From Kuafuiihalomonas sp050331295 (GTDB lineage: Bacteria; Myxococcota; Kuafuiibacteriia; Kuafuiibacteriales; Kuafuiibacteriaceae): DNA of 64,000 nt. Below, piece after piece: positions 43,402 through 52,701 of the stretch. The stretch covers positions 248,001 through 312,000 of the forward strand of contig JBHJGZ010000009.1 of assembly GCA_050331295.1 (NCBI GenBank), in the 5' to 3' direction. The translations under genes and the position numbers were made by a program. Under the pieces are notes generated by a model, which was not told the DNA's origin, did not search any database, and saw nothing but the letters and a program-made list of their open reading frames with translations. Position 1 is the first letter of the stretch. The number at the start of each line of letters is the position of its first letter.

Positions 43402-44214
43402 TCAGCGGCCCGAGCCACGACGCCGATACCACTGCAGGAATCCGACGAATCGAGGTCCCAAGGCTCGTTTCAGACGGTAGATGGCTCGTGCATCCGGCTG
43501 TGGGATGACGTAGAGCCGACCACTCTCCAAACCGGAGAGGGCGTCCATCGCGACGCGTTCTGCCGTCCATTGCGCGCCATCGATGAGCTTCTTGGACATG
43601 CGCTGCAAACGGTCTGAGGTCACCCGTGTGCGCTGACTCAACTGGGAGCGGAAAAAGGTCGGACAGAGAACGGTGGCGGTGATGCCTTCGGTTTTCAGCT
43701 CGGCGCCCATTGTTTCCGTGAGTGAGATGACAGCCGCCTTGCTCACACTGTAGGGACCCATCTCCGGCGCCGACGCGAAGCCCGCGGCTGAAGCCACGTT
43801 CAGGATGAATCCGCTGCGCTGCCGGCGCATTCCAGGAACGAAGAGATGGCATCCGTAGATGACCCCCCGTAGGTTGACGTCCAGCTGCCAGAGCCAGTCT
43901 TCGATGGGGACCTCACCGATCCGTCCCAGCACCGCCACGCCCGCGTTGTTGACCAGAATGTCGAGGCCGCCCATTCGGTCTGACACCGACGACTCCAGTC
44001 GCTTCCAGTCTGCCCAGCGACCGACGTCGGCCACGGTTCCGTACCAGACGCCGCCTGCGCTTCGCACCTGACCGCCGGTTTCCTCCAGAAGGCTCTCGTC
44101 TAGATCGGTGCCCACCACTCGGGCACCTCGCCGAGCCAGGCTCACGGAGATCGCCCGACCCAGGCCTGACCCTGCCCCGGTGACCAAGACCCGGGGTGCT
44201 TTGGGGAATGGCAT
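43402..44214 (-). CDS. Short-chain dehydrogenase/reductase
   Basis: A 270-residue protein from the ATG at 44214; an upstream start at 44316 would add 34 Arg/Ser-rich residues. Classical SDR motifs: TGAGSGLGRA (cofactor), TDLDES (acidic after strand 2, favouring NAD), NNAGVAV, a catalytic Ser in NVASAAGF and YSVSK with Tyr and Lys. The C-terminal 60 residues include KRALGPRFVGF and a basic end, as in some membrane-associated SDRs. The substrate is unknown. It is divergent from the penicillin-acylase-like gene across a 131-base gap. Confidence 0.88.
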   Translation of the reverse strand: MPFPKAPRVLVTGAGSGLGRAISVSLARRGARVVGTDLDESLLEETGGQVRSAGGVWYGTVADVGRWADWKRLESSVSDRMGGLDILVNNAGVAVLGRIGEVPIEDWLWQLDVNLRGVIYGCHLFVPGMRRQRSGFILNVASAAGFASAPEMGPYSVSKAAVISLTETMGAELKTEGITATVLCPTFFRSQLSQRTRVTSDRLQRMSKKLIDGAQWTAERVAMDALSGLESGRLYVIPQPDARAIYRLKRALGPRFVGFLQWYRRRGSGR

Positions 44215-44345
44215 GGAACGGCCCCTACTCGAGGTGGGGCGCGACGTCGAACCGCATCGACGCCGGGGATCACTGGACATCGGTCTGCGCGCTGCATCCA
44301 GAATCCAGGGGTGCATCGAAACGGTGAGGGACCCTCCATTAACCC

Positions 44346-46604
44346 ATGAGCGCTGACCGATTTGTTTTCCTTTCGCTCTTCGCCTCGCTGAGTCTGGCTG
44401 TGAGCTGTTCGGTCGTCACGACGGGGCTCCCGGAGCCCACGTCGGTGGCGGAACGGGTGGGTCAGTTTCCGACGACCGGTTTACCGCTTCGTGCCTCCGC
44501 CACGGTTCGTTTCGACGAACACTTGATCCCGTTCGTCAGTGCTCAAAATGAAGATGATCTCGCGTTCCTGATCGGACTGACCCACGCCCACCTTCGCGCC
44601 GGGCAGATCGAGCTGGTGCGTCAGATCTCTCAAGGCCGGATCGCTCGTTTGGCCGGACCCTTTGCGGCTGACATCGACCACACCATCCGCTTGCTCGGCT
44701 TCGACCGAGCCGTGGACCAGATCTGGGAAGACCTGCCGGCCGCGACTCGAGCGTGGCTCGAGAGGTATGTCGAGGGTCTCAACTTTGGGTTGGCTCACCT
44801 GAAAGTTCGGCCTCACGAGTTCGAACTATTGGGCCTCGAACCGGAGCCGTTCGACGTTAAGGACATTTTGATTATCGGACGTCTCGCGGCTGCTGACGTC
44901 AACTGGCTTCGCTTGCCGGCATTGATGGCCCTGAAGGATGCGCCGCAGTGGTCTCGGATCTTCGCGGCCCTCGGTGACGGAGAGGGGCTGACGTCTCATC
45001 CATCGTTTCGGGCCGATGTTCTGGAGCGGACGTTGTTGCCGTACGGCAAGGCGGGCAGCAACGCCTTCGTGCTGTCTGGACGTCGAACGAGCTCGGGCAA
45101 GCCCCTTCTGGCCAACGATCCGCACCTCGGCCTTCAGCTGCCGAATTTTTGGGTCATCATGGGCTGGTCGATGCCTGGCGTTCGGGCGGTCGGCCTTTCA
45201 ATCCCCGGACTACCGGTGCTGGCCGTAGGTCGCACCGAACACATCGCTTGGGGAGGCACGAACATGCAGTCGGCCAGCAGCGACCTGGTGGAGGTTTCAA
45301 CCGACGAAATCGTCACCCGACGGGAGCCCCTGTCGGTCCGATGGTGGTTCGACCGCACCCTCGAACTCCGAGAGGGACCGGAAGGTCCGATCATCTCGGA
45401 TGCGCCCCTCTTTCAGTTGGGAGAGAAGCCTCTGCAACTCCGCTGGATGGGACATCGCGCCAGCGATGAGATCACGCCTCTCCTGAGGGTTCTCCGGGTG
45501 CGAACATTCGACGAGTTCCGGGCCGCCTTTTCCAGTTGGTCAGTATCCGGCCAGAACTTCCTCTACGCCGATGCCGATGGGACCATCGGTCAGGTGATGG
45601 CGGTTCGGGTGCCGGTCCGGGAGCAAGCTCTCTTGTCATCGGTCACCCGACGCGATCCGTGGACCGATACGGTCACGGCCACGGACCTTCCGGCGATTCA
45701 AAATCCAGAGGCAGGATACATCGCATCGTCGAACAATCGACCCGCTTCGGGGGGAGTTCCGGTCGGATATGCGTTCGCGGCCAACGACCGGATTCGACGT
45801 CTGCACGAGATACTGGGCGAAGATGTCGTGTTTGGGCCATCCGATGCCATGCTCATCCAACGGGACACCGTCATTCCCAGCTCTCGGGATTTCGCCCGCT
45901 GGGTGTGTACTCGAGTTCAGGAGCCGTCTGACCCCGTTCTCGTCGCGATTTGTGCTTGGGATGGTTCGTACCGGCGAGATTCGGAAGGCGCTCTCGCTTT
46001 CGAGCTCCTCCTCTTTCATTTGGTGGAGGCCGTTCTCGATCCCGACCTCGCCCCTCTCAAGCGATTGGCCGTGTTTCGCTCCTTTGCCATTCGATCCGTC
46101 AAGGCGAGTGCCGACCCGGCGACGGCCTTGCGGGATGCGGCCCAGCACGCAGGTCGAGCCTTCTCGAAATTCGGGAGGTGGGGGCAGATGCACCGCCTCC
46201 AGGTTGCCCATCTGTTTGGTCCGGTCCCTGTGTTGGGCGGTCGGTACCAGATCGGAAACTTTCCCGCCGATGGAGGTGCACACTCGCTGTTGAAGTCCGC
46301 TCACGTCCTCACCGACGAGAAGCACAATACGACCTACGGGGCGCAATCTCGATTCATCGCGGACCTCTCGGATGAAGACGCCAACTGGTTCGTGTTGCTG
46401 GGAGGTCAGGACGGACATCTGAGGAGCGACGCTTTCGCTGACCAGTTGCCGTTATGGCGGGAGGGACGCTACATCAAGATTCCGCTTCGGCCGGAGTCGG
46501 TGCAGGCTCACTTTACAAGGGTCTTGAGGCTGCAAGGGGACCCGTCCGCTCCGGACAGGACGGTGCCTCACCACGATGCCGAGCCAGCGGCAGGATCACC
46601 TTGA
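44346..46604 (+). CDS. Penicillin acylase-family lipoprotein (Ntn hydrolase)
   Basis: A 752-residue protein. The N-terminus has a lipoprotein-type signal (FASLSLAVSCSVV). Residues after it match the penicillin amidase alpha chain: TVRFDEHLIPFVSAQNEDD and FLIGLTHAHLRAGQIELVRQ. The catalytic serine that becomes the beta-chain N-terminus after self-cleavage is in GKAGSNAFVLSGRRT, followed by PLLANDPHLGLQLP and HIAWGGTNM. Such enzymes hydrolyse amide bonds of acylated small molecules, including N-acyl homoserine lactones or lipopeptides. The ending overlaps the next gene (TTGA). Confidence 0.9.
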   Translation: MSADRFVFLSLFASLSLAVSCSVVTTGLPEPTSVAERVGQFPTTGLPLRASATVRFDEHLIPFVSAQNEDDLAFLIGLTHAHLRAGQIELVRQISQGRIARLAGPFAADIDHTIRLLGFDRAVDQIWEDLPAATRAWLERYVEGLNFGLAHLKVRPHEFELLGLEPEPFDVKDILIIGRLAAADVNWLRLPALMALKDAPQWSRIFAALGDGEGLTSHPSFRADVLERTLLPYGKAGSNAFVLSGRRTSSGKPLLANDPHLGLQLPNFWVIMGWSMPGVRAVGLSIPGLPVLAVGRTEHIAWGGTNMQSASSDLVEVSTDEIVTRREPLSVRWWFDRTLELREGPEGPIISDAPLFQLGEKPLQLRWMGHRASDEITPLLRVLRVRTFDEFRAAFSSWSVSGQNFLYADADGTIGQVMAVRVPVREQALLSSVTRRDPWTDTVTATDLPAIQNPEAGYIASSNNRPASGGVPVGYAFAANDRIRRLHEILGEDVVFGPSDAMLIQRDTVIPSSRDFARWVCTRVQEPSDPVLVAICAWDGSYRRDSEGALAFELLLFHLVEAVLDPDLAPLKRLAVFRSFAIRSVKASADPATALRDAAQHAGRAFSKFGRWGQMHRLQVAHLFGPVPVLGGRYQIGNFPADGGAHSLLKSAHVLTDEKHNTTYGAQSRFIADLSDEDANWFVLLGGQDGHLRSDAFADQLPLWREGRYIKIPLRPESVQAHFTRVLRLQGDPSAPDRTVPHHDAEPAAGSP

Positions 46605-48181
46605 CCTCACAGCTTCGAAGCGCGTTCGTCGCATCCGTGTTGAGCGGTTTTGTCCTCACCCGAGAAGAGATGCAGGCTGCCGACCGCTGGACCATCGACG
46701 AGCTGGGGCTTCCTTCTCTGGTATTGATGGAGGTCGCGGGTCGTGCGGTCTCGGACGCGGCGCTGCGACTTGGTGCCGGTCGACCGGTGTTGGCCGTGGC
46801 AGGCACCGGCAACAACGGAGCGGATGCCTTGGTCGCCGCCCGTCATCTCGCGGAAGCAGGCCAGACTGTGCATGCCCTCGTCATCGGCTCCGATGATCGC
46901 ATGACCCGAGATTCCATCCAGCAGCAAGCATTCCTCCGCCGGCTCGGGATACGGATGGATCGTGTGGAGACTCGGATGGCCGAAGCCGAGGTGTGCCGTG
47001 CCTTGGCCTCGACACCGCTGGTCGTGGATGGGGTCTTTGGGACGGGGCTGTCGAGGCCTCCGGAGGGCCCGCTGGCCGCGGTCCTTCACCGATTGGCTCG
47101 TGCATCGGTCCCGCTCGTCTCGGTCGATATTCCCTCTGGCGTGGATGCCAACACCGGCCAGGCTCATGGACCCGCGGTGGCCGCCGACGTGACAGTGACC
47201 TTTCAGTTTCCCAAGCTGGGACACGTTCTGCATCCGGGGCGTGACCTTGCAGGAAGGCTTCATGTCGCGGACATCGGCATACCCGGTCGGGTGCTTCGTC
47301 GGATTCGGCCCCTGGCCGACGTGATCGCCCCTGTACACCCGCAAGCTCGCGCTTCGACCGCCCACAAGGGCACCTTCGGTCATGTCCTCGTGGTGGCCGG
47401 GGCGCCGGACAAGCCCGGTTCTGCGCTCCTGATGGCGCGAGGTGCCCAGTGCGTGGGTGCTGGACTGGTGACCGTGGGCGGGGTGGAGGAAACGGTCCGG
47501 CGGCTCGCCCCAAACTTCGGTTCACTGATGGGCGTCCGTCTGGGGCGAGGATGGGTGGCGGTCGAACGACTGGCCCGAGAGGCGGTCGAGCGCACCGTGA
47601 CGGTGATCGGTCCTTCGCTTCCCGGAGACGCTCGAACCGAGAAGCTGTTGCGGGAGGCCTTCGGACCGGAAGCTCCCGCGGAAGGGGTTCGATTGGTCCT
47701 GGATGCAGGCGCTCTACGCGGCCTGGAAGATGGAAAGCGCCCCGACGGATGGGTGCGGCGTCGTTCTGGGCCGACCATTCTCACGCCGCACCCTGGCGAA
47801 ATGGCGGCCCTGCTGGACGCGTCGGTGGCCGAGGTTCAAGGCGACCGAGTCGGGGCGGCCCGTCGGTTCAGTTCCGCGTGCGGTTCGACGGTGGTCCTCA
47901 AAGGCGCGTCGACCCTGGTCGCGGAGCCCAGCGGAAGGGTCGGAGTTTGCCTGGGAGGAAATCCAGGCATGGGCACGGCCGGCGCGGGGGATGTTCTGGC
48001 CGGCATGGTGGCCGGGATCTGGGCCCAAGGTTGCACCCCTGGCGAAGCCGCGCGAGCCGGAGTGTGGCTACACGCCGCGGCCGGAGATGAGAGCGCGGCA
48101 CGGTTCGGTCAAAGCGCGACCTCGGCGGAGTCGATCCTCGAAGCGCTGCGGCAAGGAGAGCCCGCCCATGGCCAGCCCTGA
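46601..48181 (+). CDS. nnr: Bifunctional NAD(P)HX epimerase/dehydratase
   Basis: A 526-residue protein. I choose the TTG at 46601, which overlaps the upstream stop and has AGGA 6 bases before it. The N-terminal YjeF epimerase domain has GTGNNGADALVAARHL and VDGVFGTGLSRP; the C-terminal YjeF dehydratase domain has KGTFGHVLVVAGAPDKPGSA and NPGMGTAGAGDVLAGM, the ATP/ADP site. Together these repair hydrated NAD(P)H. The tail is short and its end overlaps the start of tsaE by 14 bases. Confidence 0.92.
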   Translation: MTSQLRSAFVASVLSGFVLTREEMQAADRWTIDELGLPSLVLMEVAGRAVSDAALRLGAGRPVLAVAGTGNNGADALVAARHLAEAGQTVHALVIGSDDRMTRDSIQQQAFLRRLGIRMDRVETRMAEAEVCRALASTPLVVDGVFGTGLSRPPEGPLAAVLHRLARASVPLVSVDIPSGVDANTGQAHGPAVAADVTVTFQFPKLGHVLHPGRDLAGRLHVADIGIPGRVLRRIRPLADVIAPVHPQARASTAHKGTFGHVLVVAGAPDKPGSALLMARGAQCVGAGLVTVGGVEETVRRLAPNFGSLMGVRLGRGWVAVERLAREAVERTVTVIGPSLPGDARTEKLLREAFGPEAPAEGVRLVLDAGALRGLEDGKRPDGWVRRRSGPTILTPHPGEMAALLDASVAEVQGDRVGAARRFSSACGSTVVLKGASTLVAEPSGRVGVCLGGNPGMGTAGAGDVLAGMVAGIWAQGCTPGEAARAGVWLHAAAGDESAARFGQSATSAESILEALRQGEPAHGQP

Positions 48182-48662
48182 TTCCATCTCTTTGGATGAG
48201 CCCGGCTTGGTTCATTTGGCCGGCGCGATGGCCCGTCATTTCGCCCATCGAATGGCGCCGAACGATACGGTCTTCATCGGACTGTCAGGGGATTTAGGTG
48301 TAGGGAAAACTACGTTCGTCCGCGGATTCGTGTCCGGTCTTTCGGCCGAGGCAGGTCTCGACGTGACGTCGCCGACTTTCGCCCTCGTGCATCGATATGA
48401 GTGTTCTCCGCCGGTGTGGCACTTGGACCTGTATCGGCTCGCCCCCGACGACCTGATGGAACTCGGTCCGGACGAGCTGTTTTACCAGCCGGGCTTCGTT
48501 CTGGTGGAGTGGGCCGAGCGCGCTGCTGCCGTCTGTCCGCGTGACCGGGTCGAGCTCGACCTGACGGTGGAATCGGATGAGAGACGGACCCTGAAGTGGG
48601 GTGTTCCGGAAGGGTGGAGGAGCGAGGCTCTGCTGGCCGCCTTACGGACTGCGTCGGATTGA
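48168..48662 (+). CDS. tsaE: tRNA threonylcarbamoyladenosine biosynthesis ATPase TsaE
   Basis: A 164-residue protein from the ATG at 48168 with AAGGAGAG a few bases upstream, the best ribosome site in this part. Walker A SGDLGVGKTTFVRG, SPTFALVHRYE, the HLDLYRL motif and LVEWAER are the TsaE signatures. It supports TsaBCD in making t6A in tRNAs. The nnr-tsaE order is common in bacteria, which supports both calls. Confidence 0.93.
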   Translation: MASPDSISLDEPGLVHLAGAMARHFAHRMAPNDTVFIGLSGDLGVGKTTFVRGFVSGLSAEAGLDVTSPTFALVHRYECSPPVWHLDLYRLAPDDLMELGPDELFYQPGFVLVEWAERAAAVCPRDRVELDLTVESDERRTLKWGVPEGWRSEALLAALRTASD

Positions 48663-48690
48663 AGCGTCGGCTTCCCGAGGAATCGAAGGG

Positions 48691-48706
48691 GCGACCGCGG
48701 GGTCGC
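48691..48706 (+). promoter_or_regulatory. Hairpin in the 196-base gap before the S1-domain gene
   Basis: GCGACC-GCGG-GGTCGC forms a perfect 6-bp stem with a tetraloop 29 bases after the tsaE stop. No T-run follows. The rest of the gap to 48858 is GC-rich and without a recognisable -35/-10 pair or RNA family; it may be the long leader of the ribosomal protein gene. Confidence 0.3.
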
Positions 48707-48858
48707 AACCTGCGCTCGACCGACCACAAACCGGCGGGACGAACGCCCGACGGGACGTTTGGTGCGATCCGTTCGCGCCGCGAGACGGCTTGCGGATCAG
48801 GTCGACAGGCTGGGCTGAATCTAGTAGGGACCGCATTCCCAATCAAAGCAGGGCCTTC

Positions 48859-51090
48859 ATGAACAACAGCAACGACATCAGCGTCGGGCAGCAGTCGCCG
48901 TACACTGCTGCGTCTTCGACGGGCAGAGACGGCGACGACGCCAACCATCACAACGGGCACCGAGAACCGGTGGCCCACGAAGCGTCCGCCGAAGCCGCCC
49001 GACCGACGACCGACGCAGAGGCCGAGGGTGCACAGCCCGAGCCCGAAGGCCGGAGCGCGGAACCGGAGGCTGGCACGGTCGAACAGAAGCCGGAAACGGA
49101 GGAGCAAGTCCTGACGACCGAGGCCGGCTCAGCGCCTTCTGGCGCCCACACCGCATCCGCCCAAGAGGAAACATCCGCGGCGCCGGCCGAAGTCCCGGAA
49201 ACCACCTCGAGTCAGGCTGCCGCCGCTTCGAGGCCGGCCCCGGAGGCCGCTTCGAGCCCGGCCCCGGAGGCCGCTTCGAGCCCGGCCACGGAGGCCGCTT
49301 CGAGCCCGGCCACGGAGGCCGCTTCGAGCTCGGCCACGGAGGCCGCTTCGAGTTCGGCCCCGGAGGCCGTTTCGAGCCCGGCCCCGGAGGCGGCTTCGCG
49401 CCCGGCGGCGGAGGCCGCTTCGAGCCCGGCCCAGGAGGCCGCTTCGAGCCCGGCCACGGAGGCCGCTTCGAGCTCGGCCCCGGAGGCCGCTTCGAGCTCG
49501 GCTGCCGAGGTCGAAACACCGCTTGCAGCGTCCGAAACGCGCGGCGACCAAATGGAAGCGGCGCTCGACCTGAAGGTGGGCAAGCCAGAGCTCCCAGCGG
49601 AAGGCGAAATGAGCTTCGCGGAGATGTTTGAGCTTGCCGAAAAACAGTCTCAAGAAAAGCGGCGCAAACTGAAAGCCGCCATCGGTAGCGATCTCAGGCC
49701 CGGTCAGATCATCTTCGCGAAGGTCGTGAGCATCAGCCACGATTCCGTCTTCGTCGACATCGGCGCGAAGGCGGAAGGCGTCATCCCAAAGTCAGAGCTG
49801 GAGGAAGAAGGGCAGGAGCTCCAGCTCAAGGAGGGTGACAAGGTCGAAGCGCGGATCCGCAAGATCGAGGGAGGTTCGGTCCAACTTGGACGGGTTCCCG
49901 CGCACCTCAGCCTACGAAAGCGGGAGGAGCTCAAAGAAGCCCACAGAACCAAGATTCCCGTCGATGGTGTGGTGCAGGCGACCAACAAGGGCGGCTTCGA
50001 CGTGGACGTATCGGGAGTCCGGGTGTTCTGTCCGGCCAGCCAGATGGACGTGCGTCCCGCGAAGGCTGAAGCCTACATCGGGAAGAAGTTTCCCTTCGTC
50101 ATCGTCGAATTCAAGGATGGCGGCCGCAATATCGTCGTGTCCCGGCGGCAGCTTCTCGAAGAAGAGAATCGACGAAAGGCAGAGCAGGTCCTCTCGGAGA
50201 TCACCGAGGGTTCGGTCCGGACCGGGACCGTGACCACGTTGAAAGACTACGGTGCATTCGTCGACCTGGGAGGACTCGAAGGTCTCGTCCACGTGACCGA
50301 GATATGCCACGGGCACATCAACAAGCCCAATCAGGTCCTCAAGCTCGGTCAAGAGGTCCAGGTTCAAGTGCTGAAGATCGAGGAGCCCAAGGATGAGAAG
50401 AAGAAGGGCCAGCCCGACCAACAGAAGATAAGTTTGAGCATCAAGGCCCTGCAGGAAGATCCGTGGGCACGGGCCAAGGATGAAATCCGAGAAGGAACGC
50501 GGGTGTCAGGGAAGGTGGCCAGGTTGACCAAATTTGGTGCGTTCGTGGAGCTCTATCCCGGTGTCGACGGCCTCATCCACATCTCCAACATGACCCTCGA
50601 CCGCCGCGTTCACAATCCCGGAGACGTGGTGAAGGTCGGAGAAGAAGTCGAGGCCCGCGTGATGAGCGTGGATTGGGACAAACAGCGAATCGGCCTTTCG
50701 CTCGTCAAGACCCCTCAGGAGCTCGCGGATGAGCTGAAACAGGGGAAGGTCGTGGAAGGCAAGGTCGACCGCATCGAGGACTTTGGGGTGTTCGTGAGAT
50801 TGCCCAACGGTGCCCGGGGCTTGGTGCCGGCGCGCGAAACGGGAACCGGTCAAGGCTCCGACCTCAAGAAGGTGTTCAATTCCGGCGAGCAGGTCAAAGT
50901 GCTCGTTCAAGACGTGGACAGGAAGAGCGGTCGCATTCGGATGTCCATTCGCGCCGCCCGCGAAGCGGAAGAGCGGGCCGAGTATGCTGGATTCATCAAC
51001 AAGGACCCGTCTGATGGGAAGGGATTGGGTACGTTGGGGGACCTGCTGAAAGGCAAGCTGAGTCACCTTCGAAACAACATCGGCGAGTGA
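48859..51090 (+). CDS. rpsA: S1-domain RNA-binding protein (ribosomal protein S1-like) with long repeat-rich N-terminus
   Basis: A 743-residue protein from the ATG at 48859. Residues about 1-225 are disordered and rich in Ala, Ser, Pro and Glu and include twelve 8-residue repeats (EAASSPAP-like). From about residue 280 there are five S1 OB folds: FAKVVSISHDSVFVDIGAKAEG, PVDGVVQATNKGGFDVDV, RTGTVTTLKDYGAFVDLGGLEG, SGKVARLTKFGAFVELYPGVDG and VEGKVDRIEDFGVFVRLPNG. This is the S1 family; five domains instead of the usual six and the extension make an S1-like translation factor possible too. The GTG of the next gene overlaps its stop. Confidence 0.88.
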   Translation: MNNSNDISVGQQSPYTAASSTGRDGDDANHHNGHREPVAHEASAEAARPTTDAEAEGAQPEPEGRSAEPEAGTVEQKPETEEQVLTTEAGSAPSGAHTASAQEETSAAPAEVPETTSSQAAAASRPAPEAASSPAPEAASSPATEAASSPATEAASSSATEAASSSAPEAVSSPAPEAASRPAAEAASSPAQEAASSPATEAASSSAPEAASSSAAEVETPLAASETRGDQMEAALDLKVGKPELPAEGEMSFAEMFELAEKQSQEKRRKLKAAIGSDLRPGQIIFAKVVSISHDSVFVDIGAKAEGVIPKSELEEEGQELQLKEGDKVEARIRKIEGGSVQLGRVPAHLSLRKREELKEAHRTKIPVDGVVQATNKGGFDVDVSGVRVFCPASQMDVRPAKAEAYIGKKFPFVIVEFKDGGRNIVVSRRQLLEEENRRKAEQVLSEITEGSVRTGTVTTLKDYGAFVDLGGLEGLVHVTEICHGHINKPNQVLKLGQEVQVQVLKIEEPKDEKKKGQPDQQKISLSIKALQEDPWARAKDEIREGTRVSGKVARLTKFGAFVELYPGVDGLIHISNMTLDRRVHNPGDVVKVGEEVEARVMSVDWDKQRIGLSLVKTPQELADELKQGKVVEGKVDRIEDFGVFVRLPNGARGLVPARETGTGQGSDLKKVFNSGEQVKVLVQDVDRKSGRIRMSIRAAREAEERAEYAGFINKDPSDGKGLGTLGDLLKGKLSHLRNNIGE
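49219..49506 (+). repeat. Twelve tandem 24-bp units in the S1-like gene
   Basis: A run of about twelve units of 24 bp (consensus GAGGCCGCTTCGAGCCCGGCC plus a variable codon) encodes EAASSPAP-type octapeptides. Units differ by single-codon changes (Pro to Thr, Ala, Gln; Ser to Arg), and the first unit is incomplete. The exact codon periodicity keeps the frame open whatever the copy number, so the number of units may vary between strains. Confidence 0.9.
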
Positions 51091-52640
51091 CCGACCCCGG
51101 TTCCCGCCATTCTCGAGAATCACGCACTCCCGAAGATTTCGTCTCTGCCTCTCCAGAGGGGTCCAACCCGTCGGGTCCGGCAGCAGGGCGATTGGCCGGC
51201 CTTGCCGTTGGGGCGGTCGCGATCCTCTCCTCTTATCTTCCCGTAGCTCTGCCGGCCGGGCTCGAGCCTGCTGCGGTTCGGTTGATCGGTATCACCCTGA
51301 CGATGGGCATCTGGTGGGTGACTGAAGCCTTGCCGATTGGTGCGACCGCTCTCGTGCCTGCGGCCACCTTCCCGCTCCTCTCCATCGCGCCCGCCCGTCC
51401 GACCACTCAGGCCTACATGAGTCCCATCATCATGCTCTTGTTTGGCGGCTTTCTGATGGCCCTGGCCGTGGAGCGGTCCAATGCCCATCGACGCCTTGCG
51501 CTTCACGTCTTGCTTGGGCTCGGAACCTCGCCGCGACGCTTGGTGCTGGGCTTCGGCGTGGCAGCTGGTCTGATGTCGATGTGGATATCCAACACCGCCA
51601 CCTCGCTTCTCATGATGCCGATTGCGGTAGCGGTGGTGAATCAAGCCGAACGAGAGGGAGGCGATGGTGCTCGAGCGGTCCACCGATTCGGAATCGCGAT
51701 CCTGTTGGCGGTCGCATATGGCGCATCGGTCGGCGGGATGGCGACTCCGGTCGGCACGCCCCCCAATCTCATCGCCATGGCGGCTTTGGAACGGACCCAG
51801 GCGTCGACCTTGACGTTTGCGACTTGGTCGCTCCGGGCGTTGCCGGCGGTGGTCATCATTCTCCTGCTGGTGTGTTGGGTTCTGGTGAAGGTGTCACCCG
51901 GAGTTTCGGCGCGCCTCGCACTCGGTGCAGAGGAGTCGCTGCGAAGGCAGCTCGGTACGCTCGGGCCATGGAGGCCTTCCGAATGGCGCTCCCTTGCGGT
52001 GTTTGCGTGTGTGGCGGTCCTGTGGATCACTCGACCGGATCTCCAGTGGGGAGCGGACACGACGGTGCTCGGTTGGGCCAGTCGTCTCGGTTTGCAAGGC
52101 ACCCACGATGGTACCATCGCCATGCTCGGGGCTCTATTGGTCTTCCTTCTCCCGGATGGAGAGACAGGTGAACGTCTGCTCCCTTGGTCGACTGCGCAGA
52201 GGGCACCGTGGGGTCTGTTGCTCCTGTTCGGGGGTGGTGTGTCTCTGTCGGTAGGCTTTCAAGCCACGGGCCTGAGCGAGTACCTCGGGAGCTCGATGGC
52301 CGCCTGGATCGGCGCATCGTGGCCCCTTTTCGTCGCCCTAGTCTGCCTCGGGTGTACGTTTGGCACCGAAATCATCAGCAATACTGCCCTCGCCAACATC
52401 GCCATGCCCATCCTTGTGGCCACCGCTGTGGCCGCCGACCGGGACCCACGCGGTCTTCTTCTCGCGTCCGCGATGTCCTGTTCCTGTGCGTTCATGATGC
52501 CCATGGCCACCGGGCCGAATGCCATCGTATTCGGGTCGGGTCGCCTCCGGGTCGCCGATATGGTCAGGGCAGGACTGCTCTGCAACCTGCTGGCCTGGGC
52601 CGTGATCGTGGCTGCGGCGATGATATCCTACCCAAATTGA
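51087..52640 (+). CDS. DASS/SLC13-family anion transporter
   Basis: A 517-residue membrane protein from a GTG overlapping the previous stop; the first 30 residues are polar. About 12 hydrophobic segments follow. The two halves each carry an SNT motif: MWISNTATSLLMMPIAVAV and GTEIISNTALANIAMPILV, the substrate and sodium sites of divalent anion:sodium symporters; the N-terminal half also has GTPPNLIA. It probably imports dicarboxylates, citrate, sulfate or phosphate with sodium. Which one cannot be told from sequence. Confidence 0.9.
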   Translation: MTDPGSRHSRESRTPEDFVSASPEGSNPSGPAAGRLAGLAVGAVAILSSYLPVALPAGLEPAAVRLIGITLTMGIWWVTEALPIGATALVPAATFPLLSIAPARPTTQAYMSPIIMLLFGGFLMALAVERSNAHRRLALHVLLGLGTSPRRLVLGFGVAAGLMSMWISNTATSLLMMPIAVAVVNQAEREGGDGARAVHRFGIAILLAVAYGASVGGMATPVGTPPNLIAMAALERTQASTLTFATWSLRALPAVVIILLLVCWVLVKVSPGVSARLALGAEESLRRQLGTLGPWRPSEWRSLAVFACVAVLWITRPDLQWGADTTVLGWASRLGLQGTHDGTIAMLGALLVFLLPDGETGERLLPWSTAQRAPWGLLLLFGGGVSLSVGFQATGLSEYLGSSMAAWIGASWPLFVALVCLGCTFGTEIISNTALANIAMPILVATAVAADRDPRGLLLASAMSCSCAFMMPMATGPNAIVFGSGRLRVADMVRAGLLCNLLAWAVIVAAAMISYPN

Positions 52641-52701
52641 GACGGTCCTGGTGACGAGGGCGACCTTGCGGATCCACCGGACCGCACACTAAAAGCTTCG
52701 T

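Noticed and set aside
49219..49506. Regular repeats that could suggest a CRISPR array
   Set aside because: Units are contiguous with no spacers, have 24-bp codon periodicity and encode part of a protein.
49129..49740. Long open minus-strand frames across the S1 gene repeats, including an Arg/Gly-rich one
   Set aside because: They are by-products of the 24-bp repeat being open in several frames; the plus-strand product has five clear S1 domains.
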